Positions 17,077 through 26,113 of a DNA stretch of 64,000 nucleotides are shown here, one piece after another. The notes beneath the pieces were generated by a model. That model was not told where the DNA came from. It made no database searches and worked only from the letters and a program-made list of their open reading frames with translations. Made by a program: the position numbers and the translations under genes. This DNA is from Microbacterium capsulatum. GTDB taxonomy: Bacteria > Actinomycetota > Actinomycetes > Actinomycetales > Microbacteriaceae. The DNA lies in assembly GCF_030865425.1 (NCBI RefSeq), contig NZ_JAVFCB010000001.1, positions 297,482 through 361,481 of the forward strand, written 5' to 3'. Every line of letters begins with the position of its first letter. The first letter of the stretch is position 1.

Positions 17077-17913
17077 ATGACGGAAATCGCGCTGGTCACC
17101 GGGACGTCGTCGGGCATGGGGATGCACGCCGCCGTGGAGCTCGCGCGGCGCGGGCTGCACGTCGTCGCGACCATGCGCGACACGTCCCGATCCGCCCGCC
17201 TCCGCGAGACCGCGGACGCGGTAGGGGTCGCGCTCGAGGTGCGTGCGCTCGACGTCGTCGACCACGAGGCCGCTGCCGCCGTCGTCGACGGGATCGTCGC
17301 CGATCACGGCCGCATCGACGTGCTCGTGAACAACGCCGGCCAGGGCGGCGTGGGCACCGCCGAGCAGCTGACGATGGAGCAGATCCGCGCCCAGCTCGAG
17401 GTGAACTACCTCGCACCGGTGCACCTCGCCAAGCTCGTCCTGCCCGGCATGCGCGAGCGCGGGCGAGGGTGCATCCTCACGGTGACGAGCGTGGGCGGCG
17501 TCGTCGGCCAGCCGTTCGCAGACGCGTACTGCGGCGCGAAGTTCGCGGTCGAGGGGTTCATGCAGTCGCTCGCCGGTGTCGCCGAGCACTTCGGCGTGCA
17601 CGTGCGCATCATCGAACCGGCCGCGGTCGCGAGCGACTTCGTGCACAACGCGGTGCGGCCGGAGGGCGCCGGCGTCTACTCGCCCCTGTTCGACGCCTAC
17701 CTGTCCCGCACTGCGGGCGCGTTCGCGAACGCCCAGTCCGCCGCCGACGCCGGCACCGCGATCGCGGATGCTGCGCTGTCCGACGAGACCCGGTTCCGGT
17801 GGCAGAGCTCCGAGGCCGCCACGGCCTTCATCGGCGTCTCGCTCGCCGACGACGACGGCTCCCGGGTGCGGGCGTTCACCGCGCCGTGGATCGCGACGGA
17901 TCGGCCGGTCTGA
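17077..17913 (+). CDS. short-chain dehydrogenase/reductase (SDR family)
   Basis: A 278-residue classical SDR. The cofactor loop TGTSSGMGMH is at residues 7-16, NNAG near residue 88, and the catalytic Tyr-x-x-x-Lys is YCGAK with Tyr at 151 and Lys at 155; the catalytic Ser lies in VTSVGG just upstream. The Arg at the end of the second strand (ATMRDTSRS) favours NADP(H). Such enzymes oxidise or reduce alcohols and ketones; the substrate is unknown. The next gene begins only three bases after the stop, so they may be cotranscribed, though their functions are not obviously linked. Confidence 0.9.
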   Translation: MTEIALVTGTSSGMGMHAAVELARRGLHVVATMRDTSRSARLRETADAVGVALEVRALDVVDHEAAAAVVDGIVADHGRIDVLVNNAGQGGVGTAEQLTMEQIRAQLEVNYLAPVHLAKLVLPGMRERGRGCILTVTSVGGVVGQPFADAYCGAKFAVEGFMQSLAGVAEHFGVHVRIIEPAAVASDFVHNAVRPEGAGVYSPLFDAYLSRTAGAFANAQSAADAGTAIADAALSDETRFRWQSSEAATAFIGVSLADDDGSRVRAFTAPWIATDRPV

Positions 17914-17916
17914 CGC

Positions 17917-20340
17917 ATGTCCGCACCTGCGACGCCGTCCGATCGCACGGCTCGTGACGAGGCCGTGACGTCCGCGCCGCTCACCGCCGCCCAGGTCGCG
18001 GAGCGAGTCGCCCGGGGCGAGACGAACGAGATCGACTCGCACACCAGCCGCAGCTTCGGCGAGATCTTCCGGGCGAACGCGTTCACCCGGGTGAACGCCA
18101 TCTACTTCGTGCTGTTCCTGCTGATCCTCGGCACGGGCTACCTCATCGACGGGCTGTTCGGACTGCTGATCGTGGTGAACAGCGTGATCGGCATGGTGCA
18201 GGAGGTCCGCGCGAAGCGGACGCTGGACCGGCTCGCCGTGCTGAGCAGGGCGCCGGCCCGCGTCGAGCGCGCCGAGGGGATCCTCGAGATCCCGGTCGAG
18301 GAGATCGTGCTCGACGACGTCGTGCTCATCGCGTCAGGGGATCAGATCCCGGTCGACGGCGACGTCCTGGACGCGGTCGGGCTCGAGGTGGACGAGTCGC
18401 TGCTGACGGGGGAGTCCGAGCCGGTGCTCGCCGGCGCCGGGTATTCGCTGCTGTCGGGCAGCTTCGTGTCGGCGGGATCCGCGAGCTTCCGCGCGACCGC
18501 GGTCGGCGAGCACGCCTACGCGGCCAAGCTCGCGAAGGAGGCCTCGCAGTTCCGCAAGCCGGCGTCGCAGCTGCGTGCGGGGATCGACACGATCCTCAAG
18601 TACGTGACCTGGGCGCTCATCCCGGTCGGCGTCCTCACGATCGTGAACCAGATCTGGGGGCATGCGGCGGAGTGGCGCAACGCCGTCCGCGGGCTCGTGG
18701 CGGCCCTCGTGCCGATGGTTCCGGAGGGGCTCGTGCTCATCACGAGCGTGGCGATGGCGGTCGGCGTCGTCCGCCTGGGCCGGCGCAATTGCCTCGTGCA
18801 GGACCTCCCCGCGATCGAGCAGCTGGCCCGTGTCGACGTCGTCTGCACGGACAAGACCGGCACGCTCACGGAGGACGGCATGCGGGTGAGCGCCGTGGAG
18901 CAGCTCCTCCCGGGCGGCGACGACCGCGTCGAAGGGGCTCTCGCGGCGATCGGCCGCGCGGAGGGCAAGCCGAACAGCAGCATGACCGCGATCCTCGAGC
19001 ACGTCGGGCAGGAACCGGCGCTGCCCGTCGACGTCTCGGTGGCCTTCTCCTCGGTGCGCAAGTGGGCCGCGGCGCAGACGACGGACGAGGGATCCTGGGT
19101 GCTCGGCGCCCCCGACGTGCTGCTGCCCGAGGGGGATCCCGCCCGCATCCGCTCCGACGCCCTCGCCTCCGAGGGACTCCGGGTGCTGGCCTTGACCCGC
19201 ACGGATGCTCCGATGCCCGATCCCGAGGCGCCGGGCGACGGCCTGCCGGACGGCCTCGCCGCGGTCGCCCTCGTGATCCTCGACCAGCGCCTGCGCGAGG
19301 AGGCGCCCGGCGCGATCGCGTACTTCGCCGCGCAGAACGTGGACATCAAGGTCATCTCCGGTGACAACCCCGCCGCGGTCGGCGCGATCGCCGCGGAGGC
19401 GGGGGTCCCCAACGGGCGCGACGCGGTCGACGCGCGCACGCTCGATCCCGACTCCGCGCACTTCGACGTCCAGGTCCGCGACGCGAGTGCGTTCGGCCGG
19501 GTCACCCCGTCGCAGAAGCGGGCGATGGTGCACGCGCTGCAGGGCGACGGCCGGGTCGTCGCGATGACCGGAGACGGCGTGAACGACGTGCTCGCGCTCA
19601 AGGACTCCGACGTGGGCGTGGCGATGGGATCCGGATCCCCGGCCGCCCGGGCCGTGTCGCGCATCGTGCTGCTGGACAACTCGTTCGCGACCCTGCCGCA
19701 CGTCGTCGCCGAGGGGCGGCGCGTGATCGGCAACATCGAACGCGTCGCGACCCTGTTCCTCACCAAGACCCTGTACTCGATCCTGCTCGCGCTGCTCGTC
19801 GCGGTGACGGCGGTGCCGTTCCCGTTCCTGCCGCGGCACGTCACCCTCATCGCGTGGTTCACGATCGGGATCCCCGCGTTCTTCCTCGCTCTCGCGCCGA
19901 ACACGGCGCGCGCGCAGGACGGCTTCGTGCGGCGCGTGCTCGACGCGGCGGTGCCGGGCGGGATCGGCGCGGCGGTGGCGTCGTACGGGGCGTACCTCAC
20001 GGCGCGCGCGGTGTTCGGCACCGGGCATGCGCATCGGGTCATCACGTCGTCGACCGCGTTTCTCGCGCTCGTGATCGTGGCCTTCTTCGTGCTGATCACC
20101 GTGGCCCGGCCGTACCGGCTGTGGAAGGTCGTCCTCGTCGGCTCGATGGTGGCGGCGATGCTCGCCGTGGTGCTCACGCCGCTCGGCTCCCACGTGTTCG
20201 ACGTCGACCTGCACGACCCGCGCGCGGTGCTCATCGCCTGCGCGTTCGGGGCGGGCGGCATCGGGCTGCGCTTCCTCAGCCGTGCCGTGCTGCGCGCGGT
20301 GCACGGCGTGATCGACCGTCGCCGTCGCCACGCCGTCTAG
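17917..20340 (+). CDS. cation-transporting P-type ATPase, CtpE-like
   Basis: An 807-residue membrane pump. The actuator loop contains LTGESEPV, the phosphorylated Asp is residue 312 in DKTGTLTEDG, and the hinge motif is MTGDGVNDVLALKDSDVG. The fourth helix has the PEGL motif (MVPEGLVLITS) rather than a CPC metal site, which points to Ca2+ or another light cation and not to copper or zinc. Its length and motif set match mycobacterial CtpE, implicated in Ca2+ uptake. There is no cytoplasmic metal-binding domain at the N-terminus. The start is three bases after the SDR stop with no obvious ribosome binding site. Confidence 0.9.
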   Translation: MSAPATPSDRTARDEAVTSAPLTAAQVAERVARGETNEIDSHTSRSFGEIFRANAFTRVNAIYFVLFLLILGTGYLIDGLFGLLIVVNSVIGMVQEVRAKRTLDRLAVLSRAPARVERAEGILEIPVEEIVLDDVVLIASGDQIPVDGDVLDAVGLEVDESLLTGESEPVLAGAGYSLLSGSFVSAGSASFRATAVGEHAYAAKLAKEASQFRKPASQLRAGIDTILKYVTWALIPVGVLTIVNQIWGHAAEWRNAVRGLVAALVPMVPEGLVLITSVAMAVGVVRLGRRNCLVQDLPAIEQLARVDVVCTDKTGTLTEDGMRVSAVEQLLPGGDDRVEGALAAIGRAEGKPNSSMTAILEHVGQEPALPVDVSVAFSSVRKWAAAQTTDEGSWVLGAPDVLLPEGDPARIRSDALASEGLRVLALTRTDAPMPDPEAPGDGLPDGLAAVALVILDQRLREEAPGAIAYFAAQNVDIKVISGDNPAAVGAIAAEAGVPNGRDAVDARTLDPDSAHFDVQVRDASAFGRVTPSQKRAMVHALQGDGRVVAMTGDGVNDVLALKDSDVGVAMGSGSPAARAVSRIVLLDNSFATLPHVVAEGRRVIGNIERVATLFLTKTLYSILLALLVAVTAVPFPFLPRHVTLIAWFTIGIPAFFLALAPNTARAQDGFVRRVLDAAVPGGIGAAVASYGAYLTARAVFGTGHAHRVITSSTAFLALVIVAFFVLITVARPYRLWKVVLVGSMVAAMLAVVLTPLGSHVFDVDLHDPRAVLIACAFGAGGIGLRFLSRAVLRAVHGVIDRRRRHAV

Positions 20341-20361
20341 GCGGGCCGCCAGGGCTCGCGC

Positions 20362-21519
20362 TCAGCGGCTGCCGGCCTCGACCGGGCTCGGCCGTGCGGG
20401 CGCGGTGACGCGCTCCCGGAGTGCGCCGAGCGCCGCGGCGCAGCCGTCGCCGAACCGGCGGGCGACCTGCTGCGCGGGGGCCTCCACGATCGCGTGGAAC
20501 GCCGCGGCCGCGCCGATGCTGAGCGGCACGCCGATGAGGCAGGCGAGCCACCACCGCTCCGCGCCCAACAGGTAGCCCAGCGTGGCCAGGATCGGCGCGT
20601 GCACCAGGTAGAGGCTGAACGAGACCCGTCCCAGCCACTGCATCGGACGGGCCTCGAGGGGACGCCGGCCGCCGGGCCAGGCGATCGCGAGCAGCACGAG
20701 CAGGGCGGCCCCCACGCCCGACAGGGCCCAGAGCAGATCGTCGGCGATCGTGCCGCGGGTCAGCGGCTCGGCCAGCCGGCCGGCGATGAGCATGACGGCG
20801 GCCAGCAGAGCGATCCCGGGGAGGAGGCGACGCACCCGCGGGCGCTCCGCCAACGCCCGGATCCCGGGCATCCGCGCGGCGATGAGGGTGCCCAGCAGGA
20901 ACACCGGGAGATACGTCAGCGCAGCGGTCCCGGTGCTGCGGCCCACGAACATGGCCAGGACGGCCAGCGCCGCCATCGGCAGCGCGGCCCGACGGACCCG
21001 CAGCGCGACCCACACGAACACCGGCAGCAGCAGCGAGAAGAACAGCTCCCAGCGCAGCGACCACAGCACGTTGTCGATCGGGTAGCCCGCGCGCAGCAGC
21101 GACATCTGCGACAGCAGGTCTCCCGCCGACGCGTTCGCGGCCTGCGCGTCCTGCATCCAGGAGCCCTGCGGCATCGTCGACGGATCCCGGCGGATCAGCC
21201 GGATGAGCAGCGTCGCCGCGCCGAGCGCGACGATCACCGGCACGTGCAGCCGGACGAGGCGGGCGGGGTAGTAGCGCGACCACGAGAACCCGGGCCGGAG
21301 GGCGGGAAGGGCGACCACGGCGCCGGACAGCACGAAGAAGACGAGGACGGCCTCGGATCCCGCCAGCAGCAGCGTGAGCGGGGACTGCGTGAGAACCGCC
21401 CATCCCGCTGGATCGAGCCAGGGCCGCGCGACCAGCGAGGTGTGGTGGAGGAGGACGATCACCGCGGCGAGACCGCGGAGTCCGTCCAGGGAGGTGATCC
21501 TGATCCGGTTCTGAGTCAT
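20362..21519 (-). CDS. membrane acyltransferase 3 family protein (OafA/YrhL-like)
   Basis: A 385-residue polytopic protein. It begins with the family hallmark LDGLRGLAAVIVLLHH (residues about 11-26, conserved Arg and His) and has about ten hydrophobic segments. These enzymes transfer acyl groups, often acetyl or succinyl, across or at the membrane to cell-surface glycans, lipids or antibiotics. The ATG at 21519 is chosen because the family motif lies just inside the protein; a longer open frame upstream has no family similarity. GAAGGGG abuts the ATG. It is convergent with the P-type ATPase gene. Confidence 0.87.
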   Translation of the reverse strand: MTQNRIRITSLDGLRGLAAVIVLLHHTSLVARPWLDPAGWAVLTQSPLTLLLAGSEAVLVFFVLSGAVVALPALRPGFSWSRYYPARLVRLHVPVIVALGAATLLIRLIRRDPSTMPQGSWMQDAQAANASAGDLLSQMSLLRAGYPIDNVLWSLRWELFFSLLLPVFVWVALRVRRAALPMAALAVLAMFVGRSTGTAALTYLPVFLLGTLIAARMPGIRALAERPRVRRLLPGIALLAAVMLIAGRLAEPLTRGTIADDLLWALSGVGAALLVLLAIAWPGGRRPLEARPMQWLGRVSFSLYLVHAPILATLGYLLGAERWWLACLIGVPLSIGAAAAFHAIVEAPAQQVARRFGDGCAAALGALRERVTAPARPSPVEAGSR

Positions 21520-21525
21520 CCCCTT

Positions 21526-21540
21526 CGACGCTAGGCGTCG
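21526..21540 (-). promoter_or_regulatory. candidate -10 within a small dyad upstream of acyltransferase gene
   Basis: CGACGC-TAG-GCGTCG is a perfect six-base-arm dyad. On the minus strand it contains TAGCGT (21528-21533), ending eight bases before the start codon at 21519. It may be the -10 element and an overlapping operator. Confidence 0.35.
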
Positions 21541-21593
21541 AGTCTGGACGACCCCTGGACCGGCGCACTGCGGCCCCGGCCGTCGTGGCGGGA

Positions 21594-22097
21594 TCAGTCC
21601 GCCGCGACGGCGATGACGGGTGCGCCGGTCAGCGCCACGAGCTCGTCGAAGGTCATCGGCATGACCGTGTGCGGAGTGCCGCCCGCCGTCCAGACCACGT
21701 CGTAGTCGCGCAGCGCCACGTCGACCACCGTGCGCACCGGAGCCGGGTGGCCCACGGGCGCGACCCCGCCGATCGCCTGCCCGGTGACCTCGCGCACGAC
21801 CGAGACGGGCGCCATCGCGACCTCGACGGCGCCGACCGAGGCGGCGAGCACCTCCAGGTCCACACGGTGCCGGCCGCTCGTCATCACCAGCAGCGGATCG
21901 CCGTCGGCGAGGAACAGCAGGCTGCTTCCGATCGCGCCGACCTCGCAGCCGAGCGCGGCCGCGGCCTCGACGGCGGTGCGGGCGGAGTCGGGGAGCTCCC
22001 GCACGAGCGAGGCGAGCCCCGCCGCGCGCACGTGCTCCTGCACGATCCGGCTGCGCTCCGGCAGTTTCTCGGAGGACGGCGCGGTCTGTTCGGTCAT
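21594..22097 (-). CDS. YbaK/EbsC-type aminoacyl-tRNA deacylase
   Basis: A 167-residue single-domain protein of the YbaK/prolyl-tRNA-synthetase-associated (INS-like) superfamily. Recognisable parts are the mid-strand SLLFLADGDPLLVMTSGRHRVD, with the region supplying the conserved catalytic Lys position occupied differently, and the GGVAPVGHP turn near residue 115. Family members hydrolyse mischarged aminoacyl-tRNAs (Cys-tRNA-Pro, Ala-tRNA-Pro) in trans; which one is edited here is unknown. It is divergent from pepN, with an inverted-repeat element between the two. Confidence 0.82.
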   Translation of the reverse strand: MTEQTAPSSEKLPERSRIVQEHVRAAGLASLVRELPDSARTAVEAAAALGCEVGAIGSSLLFLADGDPLLVMTSGRHRVDLEVLAASVGAVEVAMAPVSVVREVTGQAIGGVAPVGHPAPVRTVVDVALRDYDVVWTAGGTPHTVMPMTFDELVALTGAPVIAVAAD

Positions 22098-22126
22098 GCC
22101 ACCATGCTGGCACGGCTCCGGCCCGA

Positions 22127-22207
22127 ACCGTGTCCCACTTTCTGCACCACCGTGTCCCGATTTCTGCTGCTCCGGGAGCTTCTCGCGAGCAGAAAGTGGG
22201 ACACGGT
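22127..22207. repeat. intergenic element: 19-bp inverted repeat plus internal direct copy
   Basis: ACCGTGTCCCACTTTCTGC (22127-22145) recurs exactly as its reverse complement at 22189-22207. Between them ACCGTGTCCCGATTTCTGC (22149-22167) is a direct copy with two changes. The element sits in the divergent promoter region of the YbaK-like gene and pepN. It looks like a dispersed palindromic repeat or a multi-site operator; only one copy is seen in this window. Confidence 0.7.
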
Positions 22208-22283
22208 GGATCCGGGCCGTGGACGACGCGCGGCGGATCGGATTCCGCTCGGGGAGCGACAGCGGTCATGGAACGATGGATCC

Positions 22284-24776
22284 ATGAGCTCCGCGAACCT
22301 CACCCGCTCCGAGACGGCCGCGCGATCCGCCGCCGTCGCCCTGCACCGGATCCGTCTCGAGCTGGACGTCACGGGATCCGTGGACGCCGCCCGCACCGGG
22401 TTCCCGGTGACGACGACGCTCGAGTTCGACGCGACCGAACCCGCCACATGGGTGGACTTCCTCGGCGAGGCGGTGCACGATGTCGTGCTCAACGGCGTGC
22501 CGCAGGACGTCCGCTACGACGGCGCTCGGATCCTGCTGGACGGTCTCGCAGACAGCAACACGGTCGTGATCCGCGCCACCGGCGCCTACAGCCGCTCGGG
22601 CGAGGGACTGCACCGCTTCGTGGACCCGGTCGACGGCGCGACCTACCTGTACACGCACGACGAGCCCGCGGACGCCCGCCGTTTCATGCCGTGCTTCGAG
22701 CAGCCCGACATGAAGGCGGCGATCACCGTCGTCGTGACCGCGCCGGCCGGCTGGCAGGTGCTGTCGAACCAGTCCGCCGTCCGGATCAGCACGGCGGGCG
22801 ACGCCCAGACCGTCGAGTTCGCGCCGACGCTGCCGCTGTCGAGCTACATCACCTGCATCGCCGCCGGCCCGTACCACCGGGCGGAGTCGGAGTGGCGCCG
22901 CGGCGACACGGTCGTGCCGCTGGCCGCGTTCTGCCGTGCATCGCTGGCCGCGCACCTCGACTCCGACGAGATCTTCACCCTCACCAAGCAGGGCCTGGAC
23001 TTCTTCACCGACGCGTTCGCCTTCCCCTACCCGTGGGGCAAGTACGACCAGATCTTCGTCCCCGAGTACAACATCGGCGCGATGGAGAACCCCGGCCTCG
23101 TGACCTTCACCGAGAACTACATCTTCCGCGGCGCGGCGACCCGCGCACAGCACCAGGCGCGGGCGAACACGCTCCTGCACGAGATGGCGCACATGTGGTT
23201 CGGCGACCTCGTCACGATGCGCTGGTGGGACGACCTGTGGCTCAAGGAGTCGTTCGCGGACTACATGGGTTCGCACGCCTCCGCGGCCGCGACCGAGTTC
23301 ACCGAGGCCTGGGCCTCCTTCGCGAACCGCCGCAAGGCGTGGGCGTACACGCAGGACCAGCTGCCCAGCACGCACCCGATCGTCGCCGACATCCCGGACC
23401 TCGAGGCGGCGAAGCTGAACTTCGACGGCATCACCTATGCGAAGGGCGCCTCCGTGCTCAAGCAGCTGGTGGCGTTCGTCGGCGAGGACGCCTTCTTCGA
23501 TGGCGCCCGCCGGTACTTCGCCCGGCACGCGTACGGCAACACGACGCTCGACGATCTGCTCGTGGAGCTCGAGGAGGCGTCCGGCCGGGACATGCGCGCC
23601 TGGGCCGCCGCCTGGCTGCAGACCACGGGAATGAGCACGCTCAGCCTCGAACGGGACGCCGAGGGCGGCGCCGTGATCGTGCAGACCGATCCCCGGTCGC
23701 ACGTGCTGCAGGTGGGGCTCTACGACCTCGTGGACGCTGCGCTCGTGCTGCGCGAGCGGATCCCGGTGGACATCGCCGACGAGCGCACCCCGGTGGAGCT
23801 GCCGGACGCCGCCCTGACGCTGCTCAACGACGGCGACCTCACCTACGCCAAGGTGCGCCTCGACCAGCGCTCGCTGAGAGCGGTCGAACACGCCCTGTCG
23901 ACCCTGCCCGACACGCTCGCGCGCGGCCTGGTCTGGTCGGCACTGTGGAACGCGACCCGCGACGGCGAGCTCGCGGTGGTCCGCTATCTGGAGATCGTCG
24001 CGGCGCACGCGCCGGGCGAGACCGACAGCGCGCTGCTGAACGGCGTACTGCTGAACGCCCCGTTCGCGATCGCCCACTACCTGCCGGACACGGAGCGCAC
24101 CGCCGCCCGTGCCGCGTGGCTCGATGCGACCTGGTCGTCTCTGCAGCGCGCCGAGGCCGGAGGCGACGCGCAGCTGCTCTGGGCGCGCGCCTTCGCGGCC
24201 GCGGCGTCGCTCGATGACGCGAGGCATGCGGATGCTGCCGCACTCCTCGCCGGGTTCGGCCCCGAGGGGCTCCCGCTCGACCCCGACCTGCGCTGGGCGC
24301 TGCTCACGGCTCTCGTGACCACCGGGCACGCCGGGCCGGATGAGATCGCCGCCGAGCAGCTCCGCGACGACACCGCGAGCGGCAGGACCGCGGCCCTCGC
24401 CGCGACCTCGTCCGTGCCGACCGCCGAGCGCCGCGCCGAGGACTGGCGGGCCGCGTGGACCGATACGAGCCTCACGAACGACCACCTCGACGCCGTGATC
24501 GCCGGGTTCGGCGCGGGATCCAGGCGCGACCTCACCGAGCGCTTCGACGTGGAGTACTTCGAACGGATCGGATCCGCCTGGGCGGACCGCTCGATCGAGA
24601 TCGCCAAGAGGCTCGTGATCGGGCTGTTCCCCGACCCCGAGTCGACCGGGCTCGTCGACGTGTGGCTGGACGCGCACGCGGAGGCTCCTGCTGCCCTGCG
24701 GCGTCTGATCCTGGAGCAGCGCGATCACCAGCAGCGCGCGATCCGGGTGCGGGCCGCCCAGCCGTCGCTCGGCTGA
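22284..24776 (+). CDS. pepN: aminopeptidase N (M1 family)
   Basis: An 830-residue cytoplasmic zinc aminopeptidase. The substrate-recognition motif GAMEN is near residue 265. The zinc site HEMAH starts at His 299, followed after 18 residues by the third ligand Glu in LKESFADY. The N-terminal saddle domain and a helical C-terminal domain (ERAP1-like) give the length typical of actinobacterial PepN. It removes N-terminal residues from peptides during protein turnover. The ATG at 22284 has no Shine-Dalgarno; a weak AACGAT hexamer ends six bases upstream, as in other leaderless genes of this window. The gene stands alone. Confidence 0.94.
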   Translation: MSSANLTRSETAARSAAVALHRIRLELDVTGSVDAARTGFPVTTTLEFDATEPATWVDFLGEAVHDVVLNGVPQDVRYDGARILLDGLADSNTVVIRATGAYSRSGEGLHRFVDPVDGATYLYTHDEPADARRFMPCFEQPDMKAAITVVVTAPAGWQVLSNQSAVRISTAGDAQTVEFAPTLPLSSYITCIAAGPYHRAESEWRRGDTVVPLAAFCRASLAAHLDSDEIFTLTKQGLDFFTDAFAFPYPWGKYDQIFVPEYNIGAMENPGLVTFTENYIFRGAATRAQHQARANTLLHEMAHMWFGDLVTMRWWDDLWLKESFADYMGSHASAAATEFTEAWASFANRRKAWAYTQDQLPSTHPIVADIPDLEAAKLNFDGITYAKGASVLKQLVAFVGEDAFFDGARRYFARHAYGNTTLDDLLVELEEASGRDMRAWAAAWLQTTGMSTLSLERDAEGGAVIVQTDPRSHVLQVGLYDLVDAALVLRERIPVDIADERTPVELPDAALTLLNDGDLTYAKVRLDQRSLRAVEHALSTLPDTLARGLVWSALWNATRDGELAVVRYLEIVAAHAPGETDSALLNGVLLNAPFAIAHYLPDTERTAARAAWLDATWSSLQRAEAGGDAQLLWARAFAAAASLDDARHADAAALLAGFGPEGLPLDPDLRWALLTALVTTGHAGPDEIAAEQLRDDTASGRTAALAATSSVPTAERRAEDWRAAWTDTSLTNDHLDAVIAGFGAGSRRDLTERFDVEYFERIGSAWADRSIEIAKRLVIGLFPDPESTGLVDVWLDAHAEAPAALRRLILEQRDHQQRAIRVRAAQPSLG

Positions 24777-24783
24777 TACCGGC

Positions 24784-24847
24784 CGGTCCCTGAACCGGTC
24801 GGTCCCCGATCCTGTCGGTCCCTGGGCCTGCCGGTCCCCGATCCTGT
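24784..24847. repeat. four tandem 16-bp units in intergenic region
   Basis: CGGTCCC recurs at 24784, 24800, 24816 and 24832, exactly 16 bases apart. Units 2 and 4 are identical (CGGTCCCCGATCCTGT); units 1 and 3 are diverged. The array ends in cgaagga. It fills most of the 136-base gap between pepN and the antiporter gene. Confidence 0.75.
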
Positions 24848-24900
24848 CGAAGGACCCGGGCTCGCTCGCGTCGGTCGATCCCGTCGCCGCGCCGCGGTTC

Positions 24901-24906
24901 TAGAGT
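24901..24906 (+). promoter_or_regulatory. -10 element of a probable leaderless transcript
   Basis: TAGAGT ends six bases before the ATG at 24913; there is no ribosome binding site. It supports ATG 24913 over the GTG at 24907. Confidence 0.55.
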
Positions 24907-24912
24907 GTGGCC

Positions 24913-26100
24913 ATGACGTTCGCGACCCTCGCGCTCATCGTGCTCGTCGGGCTGACGGGACCGCTGCTGTCGGCGCGCCCGTCGTGGCGCGTGCCGGTGA
25001 TCGCCGGCGAACTGCTCGCCGGCCTCGTTGTCGGTGCGTCGGGGTTCGGCTGGGTGGATTCCACGGAGCCGACGCTGACCCTGCTCGCCGAGGTCGGGTT
25101 CGGGCTGATCATGCTGGTGATCGGATCGCACATCCCGATCCTCGATCGCACGGTCCGCGCGGCCGTCGGCCGGGGCGCGCTGGGTGCGGGAGCAGTCGCG
25201 GTCGTCGCGGTCGGGCTCGGCGTCGCGGTCGCCGCTCTGTTCGGCAATGAGCACGGCGCGGTGTACGCCGTGCTCATCGCCTCGTCCTCGGCGGCGCTGG
25301 TTCTGCCGATGCTGCAGTCGCTCGGGATATCCGCCGACTCCGCCGCGCAGCTCATCGCGCAGATCGCCCTCGCCGATGTCGCCTGCATCGTCGCGCTGCC
25401 GCTGGTCATGCAGCCCTCGCGCGTGCCGTTGGTCGCCCTGGGCGGCATCGTCATCGCGGTCATCGGCGTCGCGCTCACCCTCGTGCTCCGACGCTTCGGT
25501 GAGGAGCGCCTGGGGAGGGTGCACCACGTCTCCGAGTCGCGGAAGTTCGCGCTCGAACTGCGCTTCAGTCTGCTCGCGTTGTTCGGACTCGCCGCGATCG
25601 CGCAGTTCACGCACGTGTCCGTCATGATGGCCGGCTTCACCCTCGGTCTCGTGCTGTCGGCGGTCGGCCAGCCGCGCCGGCTCGCGCATCAGCTGTTCGG
25701 GATGACCGAGGGCTTCTTCGGCCCGCTGTTCTTCGTCTGGCTCGGATCCTCGATCGATCTGCGCAACCTCCTCAGTCACCCGCAGATGATCCTGCTCGGC
25801 GTCGTGCTCGGCCTCGCGGCCGTCGCCGCCCACCTCGTCGCCCGTGTCGTCGGACTGCCCTGGGCGCAGACCGTGGCCTCCGCGGGCCAGCTCGGTGTTC
25901 CCGTGGCGGCCGTGGCCCTCGGGGTGCAGACGAAGGCGCTCCTGCCCGGCGAGGGCGCCGCGATCGTGCTCGGCGCGCTCGTCGCGATCGTCTGCTCCTC
26001 GGTCGCCGTGGCCGCGGTGTCCCGGGGGCGGACGGCGGTTCGGGTCGCACCCCCGGCGCCGCAGAATCCGTCGCCGGGTGCCACCGCCCCGGGTGGCTGA
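24913..26100 (+). CDS. cation:proton antiporter, CPA2/Kef-like
   Basis: A 395-residue polytopic protein with about twelve hydrophobic segments. The first helices carry PVIAGELLAGLVVGASGFGW, the typical Na+/H+ or K+/H+ exchanger motif, and AEVGFGLIMLVIGSHI in the third helix. There is no C-terminal TrkA-N/RCK domain, so regulation by nucleotides is not evident. The probable role is exchange of Na+ or K+ for protons in pH or osmotic homeostasis; the ion is not determined. Transcription appears leaderless. Confidence 0.87.
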   Translation: MTFATLALIVLVGLTGPLLSARPSWRVPVIAGELLAGLVVGASGFGWVDSTEPTLTLLAEVGFGLIMLVIGSHIPILDRTVRAAVGRGALGAGAVAVVAVGLGVAVAALFGNEHGAVYAVLIASSSAALVLPMLQSLGISADSAAQLIAQIALADVACIVALPLVMQPSRVPLVALGGIVIAVIGVALTLVLRRFGEERLGRVHHVSESRKFALELRFSLLALFGLAAIAQFTHVSVMMAGFTLGLVLSAVGQPRRLAHQLFGMTEGFFGPLFFVWLGSSIDLRNLLSHPQMILLGVVLGLAAVAAHLVARVVGLPWAQTVASAGQLGVPVAAVALGVQTKALLPGEGAAIVLGALVAIVCSSVAVAAVSRGRTAVRVAPPAPQNPSPGATAPGG

Positions 26101-26113
26101 CGTCCGCTCGCGG

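Noticed and set aside
20362..22269. A 635-residue acyltransferase starting far upstream
   Set aside because: The upstream part overlaps the YbaK-like gene in another frame and lacks family similarity; the family motif starts just after 21519.
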